Below the pieces are notes generated by a model. The model ran no database searches, had not been told where the DNA came from, and saw only the letters and a list, made by a program, of their open reading frames with translations. A program made the position numbers and the translations under genes. From Thinopyrum elongatum (Eukaryota; Streptophyta; Magnoliopsida; Poales; Poaceae), in contig CM022298.1 of assembly GCA_011799875.1 (NCBI GenBank), positions 194,082,423 through 194,146,422 of the forward strand: a stretch of DNA of 64,000 nucleotides, written 5' to 3'. Shown here piece by piece: positions 32,279 through 44,534 of the stretch; position 1 is the first letter of the stretch; the number at the start of each line of letters is the position of its first letter.

Positions 32279-33138
32279 CTTGTTTGCTATACTATCACTG
32301 AAATCATCAATCAGTTGTAGTTGCGCAAGAATGTGTACCTCTGATTCCTCCATGATTTCCATCATTGCTTCAGCCAATAATTGGTTCACAAACATACATC
32401 TTTTCCGTTGGATTCAAGACAGAGGAAACTGAACAAATTCAGATGGCGATTTTGGCAGGTTTCTATCATTGGTAGTGCAGAGTGTCTCGACCACTATATT
32501 ATAGATTAAATTAGGAGGGGAACTGAACAGATTAATTAAGAGTTATTGCCATATTACCTGCACTAGATTTATTGGAGAGAAACAATGGGGTTGCCTTGCT
32601 ATCTTTAGACTTTGTCTTGTTATCTTCAGCAGCCTGCACCAAATTAACACACTATGGCATTGCTATCATTGGACAGGTCAGATAATTGGAAGGCAACATT
32701 GACACAACGAATGTTTGGGCAACCAGACCACGCCAGCCTACACAAAATTAACACAATATGGCACTGCTATCATCAGCCAAGTAAGTTAACAGGAAAGCAA
32801 CATTGACACAAGGAACAATTGGGCAACCAGACCACAACACTAGATTTTAGTAATGTGCAAGATATGAGATATAGTACAATCATGCGGCTCAGTATGCAAA
32901 ACTACCAGGCAATTTTCCTTACAAAAATCTACATTAGCGCCTTAATTATACATTTTGCTACAAGTAAATTTAGATAAGATAATTGGTGTAGTGTACTGAA
33001 GGTTGGATTCGCGCCGATGCCACTTAACAAAATACATATTGATGTAAAAAATATAATGATATACAACAGGGAGCATTGGAGCACAGAGCATTCCTGCAAG
33101 ATACTTTCCTCGAACACAATCCCAGTTTAGAACGTTTT

Positions 33139-35932
33139 CTATCCTTTAATCATATTTTCTACAAGAGAGATGCATAAGAAACATGTAGAAAATATAAGTT
33201 CAAATGTGATTTGAATGCTATAAAATTTCATGATGCAAAGATACACACACACACTTCTTAGAAAGGAGTTGACATATTTTTGCTGGACTGGAGCAGACAG
33301 GTTATTTGGCACTGGAATTTGGTTATTATCTGGAGGAGTTGGGTTTCTCTGTACTGGAGCAGTATCTATGAACACTGGAGTTGTGTTACTATCTCCTGGA
33401 GTTTGGATCTTTTGCAAAGACTTTGTTTGTAGCTCTTCAGATTCTAACATAGCCCTCTTCCCCTTGCATGCCTTATATAGAAGAATGGTTCTTCAATTAT
33501 AAAACATGCAATGACAGAGAGATGGAATAGGTACCGAAGAATATAAAGGCATGACATATTGACATGTACTCCCTCCATCTGGAAATAAATGGACATGTCT
33601 AGGCGTATTTTAGTTCTAGATACATCCATTTTTATCCATTTCCGTGACAAGTAATCCGGACGGAGGGAGTATGATGTAAGAGCTAGGGATACGATAGGAC
33701 AACAGAGTAAAAGAAACACTAGTTGAATGTAAAATTGTATGATAGCTAGAATAGGTACAGAAAAACAGGAAGGCAACATATGCGTGTATGATGGGGAAAC
33801 TAAGATGGCATTGGAACAGAACATTAGAACAACACTTCAATGTAAAATAATATGGTATGGTAGATGGATGGAGTACATACTGATGAATAACAATGCATGA
33901 GATATTCAGAAGGATGATGTCCAAACTAAGCAGATAGCATTGCGATAGAGTAGAATGACAATACTTGAATTTGAGAACATGTTATCATGAATGGAATAGG
34001 TACTCAAAAATAGGAAGGCATGGCATATTCACATGTATGATCAACGGGCTAAGCACATGGCATTGCAACAGAGTAGATGCATTGCATGACATTATATGCA
34101 CGATGCTACCCATATCATGGGCCAAGTTAGAGCAAGGACCTTATGGGGTGAATAGGAATCATAATCTTTCTGCAACTCTTCTGAAGAACCACATTTAATT
34201 GTTCCATCATATTGGATATCATTGATGTCGAGTTTGTTGGCCATTACATTGCTCCGTGATGTTCTTCTAGTGGATTTGTGCCAATATTCAATATCAGTGT
34301 ATGCAGTAATATCTGACATTCATGGAAGACAACTAGTACTGAGATTATGTAATGAGTGCCTGTAGGAAACAACTTAAATAGTAGGACTAGACTTAACTAG
34401 CAGCAACAAGCCTAAAAAACTAAAGAGAGAGCACATCTGATAGCTACAAAATATGTATTTTTTGTACTCGAGATTAACTAGATGGCACACAAAAGTATTA
34501 AAGAACAACAACATAGTTAATACTAGAAGGGGTATAATCACCAGCCTGTGGGATAAATTTGGCTGAAGGATGATAACTATGGAACAACGTTAACTCCTTA
34601 ACAAGTCTCTTATCTGAAGTAAGACTCTAAGAGATCAACATGAATGTACAGTGACATGTGATAATCTATTTTCCAAGCTTAGATGAATAATGAAGCCATA
34701 GGTGTGTTGCACACAAGTAAGATGAGGGTACAACCTATCTTGTCGCCATCCGTAGGAGTGAGCATAATCTACTAACTCGTTGATGGCGCTGCGGTTGTTG
34801 TGGCAGTCTATGTCGGGCAGGCACATTCAAGGTAGGGAACTCTTGAGCGGGGAGTATAGATCCCTTCTGGTGTATGCTTCCTTTGTTGGAGTAGCTCCGG
34901 TGAGAAGTAAGACGGTGTGGCTGAAGATGCAGAAAACACACAATGTTAAGAATGACAAATATCTCTGATCTAAAGAAATACCCTAAGAGATCAACACTAA
35001 GGTACAAGACTGGTCACACTCCAGTTGATTGAAAACTAAATTTGGGTCACATGCTTTTTTGTACTGTCCGATCTATGCTAGATGGCTGGATGGCCATCTT
35101 GTGCCTCCCAGCTGTAACTATTCAGGATCTTCCACGAATAGCCAACGACCACTGGCAGAGCAGCCTACCTCCGCCGTCCCTGGCCGAGACAGCTCCGACC
35201 ACGACCCCACCCCCCGCCCCACTGCACTACGTGGTTGGACCGCCCCAACCCATACCTCAAAGACTAGCCGTCATCCAGATCCAGCGGCGGCAGTACCTTG
35301 ACCCCACGCAACCCTAAGCTAGGCACCTAAATGTTGCTTCCACGGCAAACCTGCGCCCCCGCACCCCTATGATAGACACCGAGGCACTGCTGCCCCAGCC
35401 AACCGGTAGCCTAGGAGCTCCGCCGCCTCGATGGGTGCTGCTTTTGTGCATTGGGAATCGACTGGCCCAGAATAAAAATTCAGGCGACTGACGCCTAGAT
35501 AAAGTGATTTAAGATGAGTGTACGCACTATATTGTGACCCGGTGAAGTAGGAAGCTGTAGCTGCTGAGTCGGTGAGGCCGACACAGTTGCGGTGGCTATA
35601 AGTGGCCGCGGTCGACGGCTATGGGGGACCAGGGCCGGGGCGCTGGATGCGTCCGAAGTTGGAGCCGCTCCGACGCCATGCACAACAGCGCGGTTGAATC
35701 GACTCTGGTACGGTTCACGTGATCGTCGTCGAGGTAGCTTCGACAGCATGGAGTAAGAGGCACACGGCCCAGTAAATGACGACAAACTGATAGCGGCTCC
35801 GGCATTGGGGAGGAGGGCGACGGTGAATTTGGTGCGGTTGGGGGCCATGGAGGAGGGCTGAGGTTTCGCAGATGGGGAGAAGGTGATTTGGTGCCTATGG
35901 GGTATGAATGGGGAATTGGCAGGGGGAACCAT
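33139..35932 (-). pseudogene. Possible multi-exon gene of unknown function (element-borne or captured)
   Basis: Several separated minus-strand segments look coding. 35932-35495 starts MVPPANSPFIPHRHQ and is Pro/Ser/Arg-rich. Around 34900-34735 is YTRRDLYSPLKSSLP, then a TGA, then MCLPDIDCHNNRSAINELVDYAHSYGWRQDR. 34319-34140 holds YWHKSTRRTSRSNVMANKLD. About 33475-33240 holds GKRAMLESEELQTKSLQK followed by three imperfect repeats rich in PV, TP and NN. I do not recognise a domain. The composition and location suggest a decayed gene of the surrounding DNA element. Exon borders were not established. Confidence 0.3.
33569..33669. mobile_element. Stowaway MITE, 101 bp
   Basis: Terminal inverted repeats CTCCCTCC... 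and ...GGACGGAGGGAG are flanked by TA on both sides (33567-33568, 33670-33671), the Tc1/mariner-type target. Short, non-coding, high hairpin potential. Confidence 0.9.
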
Positions 35933-36088
35933 GTCTTATAGACGCATTTGTCTGAAATGTGGGGGAAGTTACAATTCTATCCCTTCCTTTTGGCTTGAGG
36001 GCTTGGGTTTGTGTCTTAAGGATCGGGGATAGTAGGTTAACTTTGCTTCTCCCAAATAGTGGACTCCAGCGATTTCGGGCGAGGAGGG

Positions 36089-36684
36089 TGACGAAGACAT
36101 GTACCTAGGGTAGGGTAATAGGCCTGACCTAGACACCCTTACCCAAGGACACTGCCCTAAGGCCAAGGACATTCAAAGGATAGCACCATCTACCGACTGA
36201 AATCGCCACAGGGTGCAACCCACTCGACCAACAGTTCACTCGGGTAACCCAATTCCATTCGACCGGGGTGTACGCACTCGACCACACCAGAAACCACTCG
36301 GAAGACAGAAGATCTAAGGTCACTCAAGATGGCAAGGGTCAGGCGTTCACTCCGTAGTCTTAATGATCATTTATTTGCCTTTATTGCTGGCGTTATCAGT
36401 AACGTCCTGTCTTTATAGACATTGAACCCCTTGTAACGTGGGACGGTTGGGGTCCTGGCGCACTCTATATAAGCCACCCCCCTCCTCAGGCACAAGGGTT
36501 CGCACCCCCTATAACTTCACGCATAATTCAATCAACCGAGCCTTCGGGCACCGAGACGTAGGGCTGTTACTTCCTCCGAGAAGGGCCTGAACTCATAAAT
36601 CTTGCGTGCACAACCTCATCGTAGCTAGGATCTTGCCTCCTCATACCTACCCCCCATTCTACTGTCAGACTTAGAACCACGACA
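36089..36684 (+). repeat. 5' LTR of E4
   Basis: TGACGAAGACATG to ACCACGACA; TATATAA at 36466-36472. A primer-binding site TGGCGCCCACCGTGGGG follows at 36687-36703. Confidence 0.95.
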
Positions 36685-36758
36685 GTTGGCGCCCACCGTG
36701 GGGCTGGTGTCTTAGCGACTTTCCGGTGAGGTTGCGTTTTTTTCCGATTCCCATCATC

Positions 36759-38935
36759 ATGGTTTCGGGTGGAGGTTTGGCTGAGGGCCACGAGATCTGT
36801 CTCGGCGCGCTCGTCTTCATCGCCGACGACTCCGCCTGGCTCCAGGAGGCCCCCCTCGACGTCGAGACGTTCCCCGTCCGCGGGACGACGCACTTTCGCG
36901 CATGTGTCTGCGGCGTCCTTCTGCGGCAGCCGTCGACCCAATATCGTTCGTTTCCTACGGCGTCTTCGTTCCCAGCTGTTCGCCGTCGCAAGCGATCCGG
37001 TCGATCGCGGCTTCAGCGGTGGGTGAAGCATGCAGTGGCACGTCAATCGGCCACCCCTCAAGTCGCGGCAATCGAGCCCGATGAATCTCTCTACGGCCTG
37101 TTCGATCTGTCGACTAGCTCCGTCGAGACTCTGTCTGAGTGCGACAGCAGCGATCCTGCGGCGGAGGTCCTGATGGTCGACACGCCGTGTAGCCCACCTG
37201 GCATGCGTCGCAACGGAGGCGGCGACGGCGGTGGTGATCCGTCGCGTGTTCACGAGGAATACCACCCCGAAACCCTCTCTTCACAGCGAAGGGAGGAACT
37301 TCACCGCCGTAACGAGGAAGCACTCCACACGCCCATCGTCGGAGAGACCTCTGAGGCTCGGGCCTTGGAGGCAGCACGCTTGGCCACTTTGGCTGAGCGC
37401 ACTCGACTGGAAAATCTTCAGCATGCACTTGACGAACGTGCTCGACAGCGGATTCCTGAGTCTAGTCGACGACGGCAATTGTTCCCTCCTGAACCTCAGG
37501 TATACCGCACTCCGATTCAGAATCTTGCAGCTGCAGCTCGTATAGCAGAATCCATCCAGCCATCCCAGTCAGAAGCTGGACGAGGTTTGATGCAGATCCG
37601 GGCTCTGCTCCGGGCGGCAGGAGACCAAAACACTGCAGTATCACAATCGCGTAACAGAATCCATAGCAGATCTGTGGTGGCTGACACAGTTCAGTCGGCT
37701 CACAGCCCAAGATCGCCTCCGCGGCGTGAGGGGCGGGTGCATCGCCAGGATCAGCACTTGGGTCGGATCCACGAGCAGTACGATCATCGACTCGGCCGTG
37801 ATGACCGCCGTCGAGCTCCTACACCCCCTTCGAGAAGCGGATCATATGTGCCCCGGCACTATGATGACAGGCGCCCGTACAGCGGAGGGCGGAGGACGCC
37901 GGTCGACCCAAGAGAGCCAGGGTTTGATGCGAGGTCAATTTTAGTGCAAGGTTTGGTCGACAGGAACCGAGCACACAGAGAGGGGCAAGGCAGGGATCGC
38001 CCGAGTGGAAGCAGGATTCATGTTTCGGGTCCCGAGTGTTTTAGCAGAGCTATCAGAGCCACTGAGATCCCCCCATCTTCAGGTTGGCGACTAGGGTTAG
38101 TAAGTTCACCGGTGAGTCGAAGCCTGACACTTGGCTAGAAGATTACCGAGTGGCTGTCCAGATCGGTGGTGGAAATGATGAGGTAGCTATGAAACACCTT
38201 CCTCTCATGCTGGAAGGGTCGGCCAGAGCATGGCTGAATCAGTTGGCTCCAGGCAGTATATTCAGCTGGGAGGAGTTAGCTCGAGTGTTTGTCAGAACAT
38301 TCGAGGGCACATGCAAACGACCTGCGGGGTTGACAGAATTGCAACATTGTGTACAGAAGCCGAATGAAACTCTGAGGGATTACATCCAAAGATGGACCAC
38401 TTTACACCACACAATAGAAAATGTATCCCAACACCAAGCAGTTTGTACCTTCAAGGAAGGCGTTCGGTATCGAGAGCTTAACTTGAAATTCGGTCAGACA
38501 GGAGACATGTCTCTGACCCGAATGATGGAAATAGCCACCCGGTACGCTAATGGTGAAGAAGAGGACCGACTCTGCAGTGGAAAGGGCAAACCAGTCGCCC
38601 AAGATACCGGAGTGGGTCAGAAGCAGAAACGCAAAGCCGAGCCAGCAGGTCCAGGTGAAGCTGCAGTTGTAACTCAAGGAAAATTCAAGGGGAAGCCCAA
38701 GGGACCCTGGATCCCCAAGAAGGTGAAAGATCAGGCTGGGAACGATGTGTTAGACTTGCCATGTCACATTCACACCAAGAAGGATGAAGAGGGAAATCTG
38801 ATTTATCCCAAACATACCACTCGACAATGTCGGCTCCTGATCCAGCAGTTCAGAGAGAAACAGCCCAATGAAAAGGAAAAAGAGTCTAACAAGGATGGTG
38901 ATCAGGAAGAAGATGATGACGTTTCCCTAACATGA
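36759..38935 (+). pseudogene. E4 Gag, interrupted by one frameshift
   Basis: The first ATG in the frame is 36759 (MVSGGGLAEGHEICLGALVF). The N-terminal 400 residues are charged and low in order, with an Arg/Glu-rich stretch (RRQLFPPEPQVY, RRAPTPPSRSGS). The conserved Gag core (GESKPDTWLEDYRVAVQ, ARAWLNQLAPGSIFSWEELA, ELQHCVQKPNETLRDYIQRW) then follows in another frame. The switch maps to a run of six C at 38069-38074, where one missing C would explain it. The C-terminus is basic (KFKGKPKGPWIPKK). No zinc knuckle is visible. The stop TGA (38933-38935) overlaps the ATG of the next frame as ATGA. Confidence 0.88.
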
Positions 38936-41900
38936 ATTCCACTTTGATGATTTTTGCTGACATTGAGAGTAAAAGTCGACTGAAAGTCATCAACAGAGAG
39001 GTAAACATGGTTGCTCCGGCAATGACGACATATTTGAAATGGTCAAAGACTCCCATCACATTCGACCAATCTGACCACCCACCGCACGTCGCCACCCCCG
39101 GGAGGCAAGCGTTGGTGGTCGACCCGGTCGTTGGGGGCACCCGACTGACCAAAGTCTTGATGGATGGTGGCAGCGGCTTGAACATTTTGTATGCAGAGAC
39201 TCTTCGTGGGATGGGCATTCCGATTTCCAGGCTCAGTGAGAGCAACATGCGGTTCCACGGTGTCTTTCCAGGGAAGAAAGATGATTCACTCGGACAGATC
39301 ACTCTTGACGTGGTTTTCGGTGACTCAAAGAATTACCGCAAGGAGAAGCTGACATTTGAAGTTGTGGATTTTCACAGTGCCTATCATGCTATTCTGGGCA
39401 GGACTGCATATGCCCGTTTCATGGCTCGACCGTGTTACGTGTACCTCAAGCTGAAGATGCCTGGCCCCAGGGGCGTGATCACGGTCACTGGTAATCGGCA
39501 ACGAGTAGAAGAGTGCCTCCAGAAGGGCTCTAAGATTGCCGATGAACAGATGGCAGCGATTGAAATGGAAGAATATAAGAAGACTGCAGATCCAAGTGAT
39601 TTGTTGCGCGCTAAGAAGCCTGCTTCCGAATCTGCATTTCAGTCGTCCGGTGAAACAAAGCCTGTTCACATTCACCCGACCGATCCCAGTGCTGCACCGA
39701 CTCATATCTCAACAACACTCGACAGCAAATAGGAAGAAGCGCTCATCCAGTTCCTCCGTGAGAACTGGGACATCTTCGCATGGAAGCCGTCTGACATGCC
39801 GGGTGTACCCAGGGGGCTGGCTGAGCACCGTTTGCGAGTCGATCCAAAGGCAAAACCCATGAAAGAGCACCTCCGTCGGTCCGCTGCGGAGAAGAGAAAG
39901 GCAATCGGCGAAGAGGTGGCTCGGCTTTTGGCAGCTGAGTTCATCCGCGAGATTTACCACTCCGAGTGGCTCGCCAATGTTATCATGGTTCCCAAGAAGG
40001 ACGATTCACTCCGTATGTGCATTGATTTCAAGCATATCAATCGGGCCTGCCCGAAAGATCATTTTCCTCTTCCCCTGCATCGATCAGATAGTCGACTCAA
40101 CTGCGGGATGTGAACGATTGTCCTTCCTGGATGCATATTCCGGGTACCATCAGATCCGACTGTATGGACCTGACGAAATAAAAACAGCTTTTATCACCCC
40201 ATTCGGGTGCTTTTGCTACATCACCATGCCCTTTGGTCTCAAAAATGCTGGTGCCACATTCATGCGCATGATACAGAAGTGTCTGCTAGCCCAAATCAGT
40301 CAGAATGTGGAAGCATACATGGATGACATCGTGGTTAAGTCGCGCAAAGGTTTCGACCTGCTGACTAACCTTGCCGAAACCTTTGCCAATTTGAGAAGAT
40401 ATGATATCAAGCTTAATCCGTCGAAGTGTACATTTGGAGTTCCAGGGGGAAAGTTACTCGGTTTCCTCGTTTCCGAACGTGGGATCGATGCAAACCCAGA
40501 GAAAGTTGGTGCAATCCTCCGAATGAAACGCCCTGTGCGTGTACATGACGTTCAGAAGCTTACTGGTTGTTTGGCCGCTTTGAGTCGACTCATCTCTCGC
40601 CTCGGTGAAAAGGCATTGCCTCTTTACCGACTGATGAAGAAATCTGATAAGTTCGAGTGGACTCCTGAAGCTGACGCAGCGTTTGCAGAGCTCAAAGCCC
40701 TGGTTTCCACCCAGCCGGTGCTTGCTGCTCCAATCAGCAAAGAGCCTTTACTGCTTTATATAGCAGCCACTGGACAGGTTGTCAGTACAGTACTCACGGT
40801 CGAGCGGGAGGAAGAAGGTAAAACCTACAAGGTTCAACGCCTAGTATACTATATTTCTGAAGTCTTAACTCCATCCAAGCAGAGATATCCACATTATCAG
40901 AAGCTTGTCTATGGAATCTACTTGACCACAAAGAAGGTTGCACATTACTTCTCAGATCATTCGATTACAGTCATCAGCGACGCTCCATTGTCAGAAATTC
41001 TGAACAACAGAGATGCAACTGACCGAGTGGCAAAGTGGGCGATTGAACTCCTTCCGCTGGATATCAAGTTCGAGGCAAAGAAAGTGATCAAGTCTCAAGC
41101 GATAGCAGATTTCCTCGTCGAGTGGATTGAACAACAGTTACCGACCCAGATACAGTCGGAACATTGGACTATGTTCTTCGACGGGTCCAAGATGTTGAAT
41201 GGTTCAGGCGCTGGAGTGGTCCTGGTATCTCCACGAGGCGACAACCTCAGATATGTTCTCCAGATTCACTTTGATTCCTCCAACAATGAAGCTGAATATG
41301 AGGCACTCTTGTATGGGTTGCGTATGGCCATTTCACTCGGCGTCCGCCGCCTAATGGTTTACGGTGACTCAGATTTAGTGGTTAATCAAGTGATGAAGGA
41401 GTGGGACGTCAGGAGCCAAGCTATGACTAGTTATTGCAATGCGGTGAGAAAGTTAGAAAAGAAGTTTGAAGGGCTAGAGCTCCACCATATACCCCGACTG
41501 AAGAATCAAGCAGCTGATGACTTGGCGAAAATAGGATCCAAGCGGGAGCCTATTCCCAGCAATGTGTTTTTGGAGCATATTCACGCACCATCAGTTCAAG
41601 AAGATCCCTTCACTGAAGAGCCCCCACAGCCTAAAAGTTCCACTGATCTGACTGAAGTTGAAATCCCAGCTATGGTCGACTTGATCATGGAAGTTTTGAT
41701 TGTTATTCCTGATTGGACAGTGCCGTATATCGCATATATTCTCAGGAAAGAGCTTCCAGAGGATGAAGAAGAGGCTCGCCAGATTGTCCGTCGATCCAAA
41801 GCCTTCACGGTAATGGGGGAGCAACTCTATAGAGAAAGTGTCACTGGGGTCGTTCAGAAATGCATCACTCCGGAAGAAGGCCGAATGATCCTCGATGATA

Positions 41901-42946
41901 TTCACTCGGGAACCTGTGGTCACCATGCGTCTTCTCGGGCCATCGTGGCCAAAGCGTATTGAGCAGGGTTTTATTGGCCACGGGCAAATGAGATGGCAAA
42001 GGAAATAATTGACAAATGTGAGGGCTGTCAGTTCTACTCCAACATGTCCCACAAACCCGCTTTAGCCCTGAAGACCATTCCACTCGTCTGGCCATTCGCT
42101 GTTTGGGGTTTGGATATGGTGGGACCTCTGAAGACTGGCAGGAGTGGTTTCACCCATGTGCTTGTAGCAGTCGACAAGTTCACCAAGTGGATCGAAGCTA
42201 AACCTGTCAAAAACCTGGATGCAAGTACTGCAGTCAGCTTCATCAGAGGGTTAACATTTAGATATGGAGTCCCACACAGCATCATCACAGATAATGGGTC
42301 GAACTTTGATTCTGATGAGTTTCGAGCTTTCTGTGCATCCCAAGGTACTCGGGTCGACTATGCTTCAGTCGCCCACCCTCAGTCGAATGGACAGGCAGAA
42401 AGAGCGAACGGTTTGATTCTCAAAGGGCTGAAACCTCGATTGATGCGCGACCTCAAACATGCGGCCGGTGCTTGGGTAGATGAGCTACCGTCAGTCCTTT
42501 GGGGATTAAGAACAACACCAAATCGGTCGACTGGTCGAACCCCCTTCGTCATGGTCTATGGGGCTGAGGCTGTGCTGCCGAGTGACTTGCTTCACAATGC
42601 GCCCCGAGTAGAACTTTTTTCAGAAGCTGAAGAAGAACGAGCTCGAGAAGATGCTGTTGATCTTCTGGAAGAAGAAAGAGAGATGGCCTTGATCCGATCG
42701 ACCATTTATCAGCAAGACCTTCGTCGATTATATGCCAGAAATGTGAAGGGTCGAGCATTTCAGGAAGGGGACCTTGTGCTCCGAGTGGACCAGCAACGGC
42801 CTCACAAACTTGCCCCCGCTTGGGAAGGTCCCTTCATCGTCACCAAGGTGCTCCACAATGGAGCGTATCACCTCTACAATGTGGAGCATAATAAAGACGA
42901 GCCACGCGCTTGGAATGCGGAGCTACTCCGCCGTTTTTATACTTAA
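38932..42946 (+). pseudogene. E4 Pol: protease, RT, RNase H, second RNase H, integrase
   Basis: Protease: LMDGGSGLNILYAETL (near 39160). RT follows after TAG at 39730-39732 (probably from CAG): VPKKDDSLRMCIDFKHINRA, a one-base insertion near 40071-40077, then FLDAYSGYHQIRL, TPFGCFCYITMPFGLKNAGA and the catalytic YMDDIVV. RNase H, then a second RNase H-type domain with FFDGSKMLNGSGAGVVL, NNEAEYEALLYGL, YGDSDLVVNQV and AADDLAK. Integrase has a HHCC zinc region broken by TGA at 41960-41962, and the D, D, E residues in GLDMVG, TDNGSNFD and NGQAERANG. The C-terminus resembles the usual Gypsy integrase tail (WEGPFIVTKVLHNGAYHL). Two stops and one frameshift make this copy defective, but all catalytic residues that I can see are intact. 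Confidence 0.92.
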
Positions 42947-43054
42947 GTGTTCAGACTGATGAGATGTAATAAAGAGTACCTTTCAGTTCATTTATCAAAG
43001 ACATGGTTTTACAGTCTCCTAAATGATTGTTATTACTAATACATGTGTCCAAAA

Positions 43055-44186
43055 TCCCCCAGTGGGTGGCTTAGCCGCGAATCCGATTCGCCTAAGTTTA
43101 AAAAATCCTACCGAGTAATGAGCAACCCTCTCACTCGGTGGCTTAGCCGCGAATCCGATTCGCCTAAGTTTAAAAAATCCTACCGAGTGGTGAGCAACCC
43201 TCTCACTCGGGGGCTTAGTTGCAGTCCTGTACTCGCCTAAGTTTAAAAAATCCTACCGAGTGATGAGCAACCCTCTCACTCGGGGGCTTAGCTGCAGTCC
43301 TGTACTCGCCTAAGTTTAAAAAATCCTACCGAGTGATGAGCAACCCTCTCACTCGGAGGCTTAGCTACAGCTTTGTACTCGCCTAAGTTTAAAAAATCCT
43401 AACCGAGTGATGAGCAACCCTCTCACTCGGAGGGCTTAGCGTGAGTCTGTACTCGCCTAAGTTTGTAAAAATCCTACTGAGTGGTGAGCAACCCTCTACT
43501 CGGGGGCTTAGCTGCAGTCCTGTACTCGCCTAAGTTTAAAATCCTACCGAGTGATGAGCAACCCTCTCACTCGGAGGCTTAGTGCAGTCCTGTACTCGCC
43601 TAAGTTTAAAAAATCCTACCGAGTGATGAGCAAACCTCTCACTCGGAGGCTTAGCTGCAGTCCTGTACTCGCCAAGTTTAAAATCCTACCGAGTGTGAGC
43701 AACCCTCTCACTCGGGGCTTAGCTGCAGTCCTATACTCACCTAAGTTTAAAAATCCTACCGGTGGTGAGCAACCCTCTCACATCGGGGGTTTAGCTGCAG
43801 TCCTGTACTCGCCAAGTTTAAAAAAACCTACCGAGTGATGAGCACCCTCTCACTCGGGGGCTTAGCGCAGTCCTGTACTGCCTAAGTTTGTAAAATCCTA
43901 TCGAGTGATGAGCAACCCCTCACTCGGGGGGCTTAGCTGCAGTCCTGTACTCGCCTAAGTTTAAAAAATCCTACCGAGTGATGAGCAACCCTCTCACTCG
44001 GGGGCTTAGCTGCAGTCCTGTACTCGCCTAAGTTTAAAAAATCCTACCGAGTGATGAGCAACCCTCTCACTCGGAGGCTTAGCTGCAGTCCTGTACTCGC
44101 CTAAGTTAAAAAAAATCCTACCGAGTGATGAGCAACCCTCTCACTCGGAGGCTTAGCTGCAATCCTGTACTCACCTAAGTGTAAAA
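43055..44186. repeat. Tandem array, about 15 units of 73 bp
   Basis: Units read CTGCAGTCCTGTACTCGCC, then AAGTTTAAAAAATCCTACCG and AGTGATGAGCAACCCTCTC. They start about every 70-77 bp from 43058 to 44180, with one- or two-base indels in the central units. The array lies between the pol stop (42946) and the 3' end of the antisense gene (44535), that is, between two convergent transcription units. Confidence 0.93.
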
Positions 44187-44320
44187 CATGCTCCATCCTG
44201 ATCTGCAAGGACGATGAGGTGCAGGTCGTCCGCGATCCTCTCCTCAGAACTGCGTCTGTTCTGAGTGAAGATACAAGTTCCACTCGGAAATAAAAACAAG
44301 CATATTTAAGGGCAAACTAA

Positions 44321-44530
44321 GTTCGGACGAAGGAGCTTAAAAGTTCTCGGGCATCAAGCCCGAAGGAGTTTTACGGTTACAAAATCACTCGGCATACCGA
44401 GGCAAATTGAACCGGATCATAAAAGTTCGAACGAAGGAGCTCAAATTACTCGGGCATCAGGCCCGAAGGAGTTTTACGGTTACAGAATCACTCAGCATAC
44501 CGAGGCAAATTGAATCAGATCATAAAAGTT
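44321..44530. repeat. Two direct copies of a 104-bp unit with hairpin
   Basis: GTTCGGACGAAGGAGCT at 44321 recurs as GTTCGAACGAAGGAGCT at 44425. Each copy holds an inverted repeat TCGGGCATCAAGCCCGA able to form a 6-bp stem. On the minus strand this lies just past the stop of the antisense gene, so it may belong to its 3' untranslated region. Confidence 0.85.
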
Positions 44531-44534
44531 TCAT

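Larger units (their letters stand above)
32284..36083. other. Host region of M and E4 (probable class II element body, middle part)
   Basis: Continuation of the sequence interrupted at 5393. It carries a Stowaway MITE, scattered exon-like segments on the minus strand and, at 36045-36083, a motif (CAAATAGTGGAC, GCGATTTCGG) that recurs at 49443 beyond E4. No transposase domain was recognised. Confidence 0.4.

Noticed and set aside
34029..35317. Plus-strand frames near 35029-35317 rich in Pro/Ser/Thr
   Set aside because: Antisense to the more plausible minus-strand exon segments and without similarity to known proteins.
36567..37265. Minus-strand frame of 232 codons opposite E4 gag
   Set aside because: Shadow of the GC-rich gag frame and LTR; no recognisable domain or promoter, unlike the spliced antisense gene further 3'.
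39728..39735. TAG between E4 protease and RT as a programmed readthrough stop
   Set aside because: Other single-base stops occur in the same copy and CAG to TAG is a common decay change; nothing nearby suggests a readthrough signal.
43055..44186. 73-bp array considered as a CRISPR array
   Set aside because: Units are contiguous direct repeats without unique spacers, in a plant retroelement.
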